Shown one piece after another: positions 17,001-24,518 of a stretch of DNA of 64,000 nt. The number at the start of each line of letters is the position of its first letter. Position 1 is the first letter of the stretch. The DNA is from Caldilineaceae bacterium (lineage in GTDB: Bacteria > Chloroflexota > Anaerolineae > Caldilineales > Caldilineaceae). Position numbers and translations under genes: made by a program. The notes under the pieces were generated by a model. The model saw only the letters and a list, made by a program, of their open reading frames with translations, did no database searches and was not told the DNA's origin. The DNA is taken from contig JAJEBF010000014.1 in assembly GCA_022824025.1 (NCBI GenBank), positions 310,001-374,000 on the forward strand, read 5' to 3'.

Positions 17001-20000
17001 GAAACGCGATCGAGGGGCAACAAGCAGTCGTCAGGGCCGCACTGCTCGACTGGGAATACCGTGACGATATGTGGCGCCAGATCGAGACCGATACGCAGAC
17101 TTGCACCGTCGAAACGACCTCCGCCTCCGCCCAGGAAGACACCGCACGACCCTTTTCCGCCTGCTCTTTTGACACAAAGGTTGGCGGAGAGTACCGGATC
17201 ACCGCCACAGTTGTCGACCGCGCCGGACGTCGCAGCCAGACCGAACTGTCCCGCTGGGTGACGGGCGGCACGCGCCCGCCCAGCCGTACTCTGGACAGAG
17301 AAGAACTGCAGCTCATACCGGACAGCCAGGACTACGCGCCGGGCGATACGGCGGAGATCCTCGTCCAGGCCCCCTTCTACCCCGCTGAAGGTCTTCTGAC
17401 CTTGCGGCGTGACGGACTCGTGTCCAGCCGTCGCTTCTCCATGGACGAGCCAACCTACACCCTTCTCGTGCCGATCGAGGAGGGCCACATTCCCAACCTT
17501 CATGTCCATGTGGACATTGTCGGCGCCAGCGCGCGCGTCGACGAATCCGGCAACCTTCTGCCAGGTCTGCCTGCCCGTCCTGCCTACGCTCGCGGCACAC
17601 TGAACCTGACGATCCCGCCCCTGAGCCGTACCCTTCAGGTAGAGGCTGTTCCCAGCGCGGCGCACCTCGCGCCCGGCGCCGAAACGACTGTCGACGTAAC
17701 CGTCTTGGACCACAGTGGCGCGCCCGTGCCCAATGCTGAGTTCGCCGTCGTCGTCGTTGATGAGGCAATTCTCGCCCTCACAGGCTATCAGATGCTTGAC
17801 CCAATCAGCGTCTTCTACAACGACAGAGGCGCCGGTGTCCGTGATCTTCACAACCGGGATGATGTTCTCCTCGCCAGTTCACAGATCCTGTCGGACGAGA
17901 TGCCTTCCCCAACCGGGACGCCGCAACCCGCAACAACGACCACGCAGTCCCGGTCCATGGGTCTAGCCGCCGCCCCGCAGGCGGCCATGGCTGAGATGGC
18001 GATGGACGATGAAATGGCTGAAGAGGGAGGGTCAGCCGATAGCAATGGTCAGTCCATCCGCGTTCGACTCGACTTCGACCCCCTGGCCCTATTCGCGCCA
18101 GAAGTCCTTACCGACCACAACGGCCGTGCGAGCCTGGCGCTCACGCTGCCCGACAATCTCACCCGCTACCGCATCATGGTGGTCGCCGTTTCCGGGGGCC
18201 AGCATTTCGGCGCCGGTGAAGCCAGCCTGACCGCGCGCCTGCCCCTCATGGCGCGGCCCTCTGCCCCGCGTTTCCTCAATTTCGGCGACAGCTTTGAACT
18301 CCCCGTCGTCCTGCAGAACCAGACCGACGAGAACATTGAGGCGTATGCGCTGGTCCGCGCGGCAAACGCTGTCCTGACTGAAGAAAGCGGCGTCGATGGA
18401 GCTGCCGGCTACATGGTTACGATCCCGGCCAACGACCGGGTTGAAGTGCGCTTCCCCACAACAACGGCCAGCGCCGGCACGGCGCGCTTCCAGTTCGGGG
18501 TAGTCGACGCCAATCAACCGGCCACCGCCGACGCCGCCGAAATCGACCTGCCGGTGTTCACCCCCGCCACCACCGAAGCCTTCGCAGTCTACGGCGAAAT
18601 CGATGATGACGGCGCCATTCTGCAACCGCTGCAGCCACCTGCAGACGCGATTCCTGATTACGGCGGCTTGGAAGTGACACTCTCCTCCACCGCTCTGCAA
18701 GCGCTGACGGATGCCTACCTCTACCTCGTCCGGTACCCGTATGACAGCTCCGAGCAGATCGCCTCCCGCATTTTGTCCGTCGCTGCCTTGCGGGATCTGC
18801 TGACAGCCTTCGACGCAGCGGGTCTTCCCGCGCCCGACGAAATCGACAGAAGGATGGAAAGCGATCTGCAGACGCTGGCGGCTATGCAGGATTTCGGCGG
18901 CGGCTTCCCAATCTGGCGCCGCGGCGCGCCCATCTGGCCCTACCACAGTGTGCACGTCGCGCATGCCCTCGCCCGCGCCCGCCTCAAAGGCTACCCAGTG
19001 CCCGAAGAAATGGTGAACCGCTCTCTCGCCTATCTTCGAACTGTCGAGCAGCAGGTCCCTTCCTGGTATGCTGAAGATACGCGCCGCGGCCTCTCCGCCT
19101 ACGCCCTCTACGTTCGCAAACTGCTCGACGATCACGACCCCGCCAAAGCACGCGCCCTGCTGCGCGAGGCCCGGCTCGAAAGCTTCTCTCTCGAAAGCCT
19201 CGGCTGGCTGCTCTTCGTCCTCACCGACGATGCAGCCGCGCAGGCGACGGTCGCCGAAATGCGCCGCTTTCTCAACAACCGGGTCACCGAGACGGCCGGC
19301 GCCGCCACGATTGCATCCTCCTACACTGAAGGCGACTATCTCCTGCTCCACTCCACCCGCCGCGCCGACGCCGTCCTCCTGGAGGCGCTCGTCGTCGACC
19401 AACCGGAAAGCGATCTCATCGCCAAGCTCGTCAACGGACTGCTGGGCCATCGCACAGCCGGTCGCTGGAGCAATACCCAGGAAAACGTCTGGGCGCTCCT
19501 GGCGATGGACCGCTATTTCAGTCGCTTTGAAGCGCTGACACCCGATTTCGTCGCCCGAATCTGGCTGGGTGAACAGTTCGTTGCCGGTCACTCGTTCCAG
19601 GGCCGTTCCACCGAGTACGTCGGACTAGACCTCCCGATGCAGTTCCTCCGCGACCGTTCGACCAGCCCGAATGAAACGCTGCCGCTGATGGTCTCGAAAG
19701 AGGGCCAAGGCCGTCTCTACTACCGCTTGGGCTTGCGCTACGCGCCCGCCGACCTCGACCTGGATCCAGCTGACCACGGCTTCGCCCTCGAACGCATCTA
19801 CGAGGCAATCGACGACCCCGCCGACGTAACCCGCGACGAGAATGGCGTTTGGCGCATCCGCGCCGGCGCCCGCGTCCGCGTCAGTCTCACGATGGCGGCT
19901 CCATCGCGGCGCGTCCACGTCGCCCTCGTAGACCACCTGCCTGCCGGCCTCGAAATCCTTAACCCCGATCTGGCCGTGACCGCCGATCCCCCCCGGGAAA

Positions 20001-20248
20001 CGGACAGGGCCTCAACCGGGCGCTGGTGGTGGAGCAGCTGGTACCAACACCAGAACCTGCGCGACGACCGCGCCGAGGCCTTCACCTCCTACCTCTGGGC
20101 CGGCGTCTACGAATACAGCTACATCGCCCGGGCGACGACACCCGGCGCCTTCACTGCCCCGCCCGCCAAGGCGGAAGAGATGTACGCGCCTGAAACCTTC
20201 GGCCGCACCGGTTCCGATTGGATCGTTGTTGAGATTAGCGAAGAGTAG
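14021..20248 (+). CDS. Bacterial alpha-2-macroglobulin family lipoprotein without the thioester cysteine
   Basis: A 2075-residue exported lipoprotein. The ATG at 14021 (AAGGAG 9 nt upstream) opens a signal peptide ending in the lipobox LTVLGC, Cys21. The middle consists of repeated macroglobulin-type beta domains. A low-complexity Thr/Met/Ala/Glu-rich segment near 17890-18050 has the position and character of a bait region, and follows VVVVDEAILALTGYQ. Then come the A2M core motif FAPEVLTDHNGRASLALTLP and an alpha-helical thioester-type domain. There the usual YPYGCxEQ reads YPYDSSEQ, so Ser1576 replaces the reactive Cys, as in thioester-less bacterial homologues. Bacterial A2Ms are thought to trap or inhibit proteases at the cell surface or periplasm; this one could not link covalently. 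No pbpC neighbour is present. The in-frame TTG extension to 13922 was rejected. Confidence 0.92.
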   Translation: MFRRPNLLLFPLLLALTVLGCNVNRSPAPAMGSAVPSLSDEELVSAADIDVGLSWEEELDSSESGKPPFVLSEGQPGWDGGEARPPLADTTPLSADQLLQLLALLAPLHEEDSDVEQFSLPAQSLPPPRPGSEVALPFPPPHADSSPGPGSPLDAPLAVLRFSPQGNVPLAPQLSVTFNLPMAPLTSHQQLAGEDIPVLLEPAVPGQWRWVGTKTLLFEAHMAGADRMPMATEFSAVVPAGTMSANGKKLAEAVRWTFRTPPPTLQSAYPIGGPVGLEPVLFASFDQTIDAAAVLERTQVTAQGRTYAVRSASEDEISANPRIQRLIARSAESRWLAFVPVEPLPRNTTVTVSFLAGTPSAEGPLVTAHPQSYSFKTPGPFLLQQQECGWSSDEICPPASPFALQFSNPIDTETFDPALISIDPEPGFVSFEVFDNTIWIAAATSGRTTYTVTVNSGLTDRFGQRLDEDVQVQFTTGPAEAFLTAGSRGPITVIDPYGPPSFPVYTVNVFAVNVRAYRVAPEQFIEYLQWRNERWSDERREPPGELVMERSLEISRQFDVMVETEIDLAAALDRQTGHLILDIEPEFGLLSPLMGRRLQDTRIIQWVQVTNIGLEAFVDADEMLVWTNSLADGSPLSDVEVVLWPQDVESITDETGSALLQLPRNSAQLLLARNGGDVAFLPENRYEYYRTESGWNGWRQRDERSEVRFFLFDDRKMYRPGETVSIKGWLRNIEGGPSGDVAHLPQGASHSLQYTVRDSSSNQIQTGEATLNPLGGFHFQVELPGNVNLGYAWVEFQYISDEDEARHGHVFQIQEFRRPEFEVSATVSEGPHIAGGHALATVSASYFAGGPLPSAEVGWDVEATEASYQPPNWSDFIFGKWSPWWRFDEESSYLGRAFFSSRTDAAGQHVLRIDFHDDAADAPNAASGPHQVIPFPTHINATATVFDVNRQAWSSRASLLLHPADRYVGIRAARYFVDQGQPLTVDVVVTDIDGNAIEGQQAVVRAALLDWEYRDDMWRQIETDTQTCTVETTSASAQEDTARPFSACSFDTKVGGEYRITATVVDRAGRRSQTELSRWVTGGTRPPSRTLDREELQLIPDSQDYAPGDTAEILVQAPFYPAEGLLTLRRDGLVSSRRFSMDEPTYTLLVPIEEGHIPNLHVHVDIVGASARVDESGNLLPGLPARPAYARGTLNLTIPPLSRTLQVEAVPSAAHLAPGAETTVDVTVLDHSGAPVPNAEFAVVVVDEAILALTGYQMLDPISVFYNDRGAGVRDLHNRDDVLLASSQILSDEMPSPTGTPQPATTTTQSRSMGLAAAPQAAMAEMAMDDEMAEEGGSADSNGQSIRVRLDFDPLALFAPEVLTDHNGRASLALTLPDNLTRYRIMVVAVSGGQHFGAGEASLTARLPLMARPSAPRFLNFGDSFELPVVLQNQTDENIEAYALVRAANAVLTEESGVDGAAGYMVTIPANDRVEVRFPTTTASAGTARFQFGVVDANQPATADAAEIDLPVFTPATTEAFAVYGEIDDDGAILQPLQPPADAIPDYGGLEVTLSSTALQALTDAYLYLVRYPYDSSEQIASRILSVAALRDLLTAFDAAGLPAPDEIDRRMESDLQTLAAMQDFGGGFPIWRRGAPIWPYHSVHVAHALARARLKGYPVPEEMVNRSLAYLRTVEQQVPSWYAEDTRRGLSAYALYVRKLLDDHDPAKARALLREARLESFSLESLGWLLFVLTDDAAAQATVAEMRRFLNNRVTETAGAATIASSYTEGDYLLLHSTRRADAVLLEALVVDQPESDLIAKLVNGLLGHRTAGRWSNTQENVWALLAMDRYFSRFEALTPDFVARIWLGEQFVAGHSFQGRSTEYVGLDLPMQFLRDRSTSPNETLPLMVSKEGQGRLYYRLGLRYAPADLDLDPADHGFALERIYEAIDDPADVTRDENGVWRIRAGARVRVSLTMAAPSRRVHVALVDHLPAGLEILNPDLAVTADPPRETDRASTGRWWWSSWYQHQNLRDDRAEAFTSYLWAGVYEYSYIARATTPGAFTAPPAKAEEMYAPETFGRTGSDWIVVEISEE

Positions 20249-20305
20249 GGATCGGCTGCATCACATCCCGCACTTCCCACTTCCCGTAGGATAAAGGAGA
20301 AGAAG

Positions 20306-21013
20306 ATGCCGCGGAGAAGGGCGACAAGAGGAAACTGCTCATTCTGTGGCAAAGATTACACGCGTTGGGGCATGACTCGTCATCTGCAGACGTGTGCGGA
20401 ACGGCGCAATGCAATCGACTCCGCTGACGCGGGTCCAGGACGGCAGCAGAGAATCCTTCATCTGCTTGTGGAAGACGCTTGGTCATCCGACTACTGGCTG
20501 CATCTGGAGGTCGCGGGCCGCGCCGCGCTTGACGAGTTGGACAGCTACTTGCGGTTCATCTGGCTGGAGTGCTGCGGCCACCTCAGCCGCTTCTCTGTAG
20601 ATGAAATCTTCTATGTCAAAGAGTCTGAATTGCCGTATGCATTCTATGAATCCAAGTCGATGTCCGCACCGATCGCCTCCATCTTCGGACCTGAAACAGA
20701 GGCAGAGTACCTATACGACTACGGCACGTCTTCCGAACTTCTGATTACTGTGGCTGCAGCGCGCACTGGCATCTGGGAGGGCAAACCCGTTCGTCTTCTA
20801 TCTCGCAACGAGACACCCATAATGGAATGCATGGTCTGCCGCAAGCAGGCCGACTGGCTCTGTCTCGACTGTCTCTATGAAGACGGTAACTGCTTCCTGT
20901 GCGTCCAACACGCAGACCAGCACGTCCATGACGATGAAATGATCCTGCCCGCCGTGAACTCCCCCCGGATCGGCATGTGCGGCTATGAAGGCCCTGCCGA
21001 ACCACCATACTAG
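20306..21013 (+). CDS. Zinc-finger protein with plasmid pRiA4b Orf3-like domain
   Basis: The 235-residue product begins with a C2HC-type finger (CSFCGKDYTRWGMTRHLQTC). The middle part resembles the pRiA4b ORF-3-like fold (IS1096 TnpR-like): LHLEVAGRAALDELDSYLRF, then EAEYLYDYGTSSELLITV. It ends with two further Cys-rich clusters (CMVCRKQADWLCLDCLYEDG, then CFLCVQHADQH) that look like a second zinc site. Proteins of this type occur on chromosomes, plasmids and near mobile elements; their biochemical role is not established. The ATG at 20306 is preceded by AAAGGAGA. The 3' end overlaps the convergent nucleotidyltransferase gene by 4 bp. Confidence 0.75.
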   Translation: MPRRRATRGNCSFCGKDYTRWGMTRHLQTCAERRNAIDSADAGPGRQQRILHLLVEDAWSSDYWLHLEVAGRAALDELDSYLRFIWLECCGHLSRFSVDEIFYVKESELPYAFYESKSMSAPIASIFGPETEAEYLYDYGTSSELLITVAAARTGIWEGKPVRLLSRNETPIMECMVCRKQADWLCLDCLYEDGNCFLCVQHADQHVHDDEMILPAVNSPRIGMCGYEGPAEPPY

Positions 21014-21852
21014 CCGCCTGGTCTCCCCAGACGATTTCCGATCTCCATCCAGATTTCCCCCAGTTCCAACCTGTCGACCCAGTGCGCCAGGTAATCCTGC
21101 TCCAGGCTCTCCTCGCCAACCATGGCTACGATGCTTCCAATGTCGCGAATATGTTTCGGCTGGCCGCTCAATCTGTAATACTGCAGCTTATAGAGGATCA
21201 GGTCCTCCGGCGAATGAACGTAGGCTTCTCCAATTTCCGGCCCGAAGTCTACGATGAGACGGCGCTCTAACGCGCCTGCTCGCAGGGCGTCGCCCGGCCT
21301 TAGAAGGAAGATTTCCAGCTTGTAACCGGCCGGCAAATGAACTGAGTTGATTGGAAGATCTGCCGTGGACTGGTAGATGTCCAGCATCAAATCGGGCGGG
21401 GCCTGCATATCTCTGTCCCGCAGCGATTCGGACAATGGGGCCATCCTCTCAACGGGGAGGTCCACAACAACATCAAGGCCTCTCGTGGTCCGGGCCTCGC
21501 CCCAACCCCACACCGCCACCGCCCCTCCTACGAGATACTTGATCCCCGCCTCTTCCAGCGCGTCAAGAACCTGGCGCACGAAGCTGCCAAAATCCTGCTC
21601 CGGGTCTGTCACTGCCTCCTCCTTCTCGGACATCGACAAGGACCGCGCGATTCCCATCGCCTTTCCCCGCGAGAGCCCGGGAAAGCGCGCCCGTGTGCGA
21701 TAGGCGACGACATTCTCTGCAACTCGGATCATCGACAACCCTTGCTGGACGCGTTGCGCAGGCTTCAACCTGCGCGTCACAGCAATCTGCGCCGGATCGA
21801 CATCCCTCAGCGCGCCGGCAATCTCCCTTTCCTCTTTGGCTGTGAGGGGCAT
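21010..21852 (-). CDS. Nucleotidyltransferase-fold protein
   Basis: A 280-residue protein with two parts. Residues 1-95 are helical and charged, without a recognised family. From about residue 100 the sequence YLVGGAVAVWGWGEARTTRG followed directly by LDVVVD matches the minimal nucleotidyltransferase pattern GG...hxD. The rest includes DFGPEIGEAYVHSPEDLILYKLQYYRL, typical of uncharacterised NTase proteins (AbiEii- or DUF1814-like substrate-binding side). Such proteins occur both as toxin NTases and as housekeeping adenylyltransferases; no antitoxin-like partner lies beside it. It converges with the zinc-finger gene, the two stop codons overlapping within 4 bp (21010-21013), so transcription of one must run into the other. 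Confidence 0.7.
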   Translation of the reverse strand: MPLTAKEEREIAGALRDVDPAQIAVTRRLKPAQRVQQGLSMIRVAENVVAYRTRARFPGLSRGKAMGIARSLSMSEKEEAVTDPEQDFGSFVRQVLDALEEAGIKYLVGGAVAVWGWGEARTTRGLDVVVDLPVERMAPLSESLRDRDMQAPPDLMLDIYQSTADLPINSVHLPAGYKLEIFLLRPGDALRAGALERRLIVDFGPEIGEAYVHSPEDLILYKLQYYRLSGQPKHIRDIGSIVAMVGEESLEQDYLAHWVDRLELGEIWMEIGNRLGRPGG

Positions 21853-21928
21853 CGCATTGGTCCTCCGCCGCCATAAAACACCCTGATCGCCGCCATGTCA
21901 GTGGCTTCCCAGGCCGCCGCCTCAAAGT

Positions 21929-23197
21929 CTACCTGTCCCGCTCGCGGGACTGTGATCCCTTCCAGTCAAGCCGTCCCAGCCGCACGACAACGCGCTGCAG
22001 GATCGCCTGAGCGACTTCATCCTTGCTCATCAGCGGCCAGGCCTCGCGATTGCCGCCCCGCTCGAACAAGATCACCCGGTTCGTGTCCACCGCGAAGCCG
22101 CTGTCCGGCGCAGTCACGTCGTTCAGGACAACGAGGTCCAGATTCTTTTTCTTCAGCTTGTCGAGCGCGTTCGCCTCCAGATCGTTCGTCTCGGCGGCAA
22201 ATCCGATCACAAGGCGCGGGCCCTGGCTGCCCTCCCCCCGCCGTGTACCGACCTCCTGAAGAATGTCCGGCGTCCTTTCCAGCGTGATCATCTGCTTCCC
22301 AGGCGACTTCTTCAGTTTCTGGTTTGAGCTCCGCGTCGGCCGGTAATCTGCCACCGCAGCCGCCCCGATTAAAACGTCCGTCCGGGGGAGTTGCTCCATC
22401 ACCGCCCCAAACATCTGCTGAGCCGTATGGACTGGCACAAGCGACACACCGCCCGGCGGATGAACTGAAAGCGGCGCATGGACCAACACCGTCTCCGCCC
22501 CCAGATCTCGCGCCGCCCGAGCCAGCGCCGCCCCCATCTTCCCGGTGGAATGGTTGCCCATGAACCGGACCGGATCTATCGCTTCACGTGTGCCGCCGGC
22601 TGTGATCAGCACCCGCAGCCCATCTAACGGGCCGCCCCGCCCTATCACCTTGCAGGCCACTTCGAAAATATCCTCCGGCTCCGCAACCCGCCCCTCCCCA
22701 ACCTCTCCCGACGCCAGCCTTCCCTCTTCCGGCCCAATGAAATCGACCCCCCATTCTTGCAACGCCTGCACGTTGCGCATCGTCGCCGGGTGTGTCCACA
22801 TATTGGTCTCCATCGCCGGCGCCAACAGCATCGGTCCCTTGTAGCTCAGCGCTGTGATGCTCAGAAGATCGTCACTCAGTCCGTGAGCCAGGCGGGCAAT
22901 CGTGTGCGCGGTCGCCGGCGCGATGATGAACAGGTCGGCCGCGTGCGCCAGCGCAACATGCCCGATACGCAACCGGCCCGCATCGTGCCAGAACTCAAAC
23001 GTATCCGTCGCAACGCTTCGTTGCGTGATCGACTGAAACGTTACCGGCGCCACGAACTTGGCCGCCGAGTGCGTCATGATCACGTCCACCAGCGCGTTCG
23101 CCTGGGTAAAGCGGCTCGCCAGTGTCACCGATTTGTAGGCCGCAATGCCGCCGCTGATACCCAGCATGATTCGTTTACCGGAAAGAATCGGGGCCAT
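21929..23197 (-). CDS. coaBC: Bifunctional phosphopantothenoylcysteine decarboxylase/phosphopantothenate-cysteine ligase
   Basis: The 422-residue protein joins the two steps of coenzyme A synthesis from 4'-phosphopantothenate. The CoaC half (1-190) is a flavoprotein with MLGISGGIAAYK, the active-site His region GHVALAHAADLFIIAPATAH and LLAPAMETNMW. The motif usually written ACGxxGxGR reads LASGEVGEGR, so the cysteine seen in E. coli Dfp is Ser, as in a number of other CoaBC proteins. The CoaB half begins at VLITAGGTREAIDPVRFMGN and contains VIGFAAET and LDLVVLNDV. The ATG at 23197 has GGAG six bases upstream; a TTG 12 nt earlier would place that Shine-Dalgarno inside the gene. Confidence 0.95.
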   Translation of the reverse strand: MAPILSGKRIMLGISGGIAAYKSVTLASRFTQANALVDVIMTHSAAKFVAPVTFQSITQRSVATDTFEFWHDAGRLRIGHVALAHAADLFIIAPATAHTIARLAHGLSDDLLSITALSYKGPMLLAPAMETNMWTHPATMRNVQALQEWGVDFIGPEEGRLASGEVGEGRVAEPEDIFEVACKVIGRGGPLDGLRVLITAGGTREAIDPVRFMGNHSTGKMGAALARAARDLGAETVLVHAPLSVHPPGGVSLVPVHTAQQMFGAVMEQLPRTDVLIGAAAVADYRPTRSSNQKLKKSPGKQMITLERTPDILQEVGTRRGEGSQGPRLVIGFAAETNDLEANALDKLKKKNLDLVVLNDVTAPDSGFAVDTNRVILFERGGNREAWPLMSKDEVAQAILQRVVVRLGRLDWKGSQSRERDR

Positions 23198-23277
23198 GGA
23201 AAGCTCCAAATTGATTTATTGCGGGGCAGTCCGCCCCGCCAGTAAAGCCCAGGGACGACGCGCAGCCCAAATCTACC

Positions 23278-24444
<1,167 letters not shown>

Positions 24445-24518
24445 TTCTCTTTATCCCGTGAATGCATTCGGCTCGTTCTTGGTCGGTCGACCCGCTGCCG
24501 AGAACCCACCCCGCCTGC

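Noticed and set aside
16250..17851. 533-codon antisense frame inside the macroglobulin gene
   Set aside because: Typical high-GC shadow frame; no motif, and the plus-strand protein is well supported.
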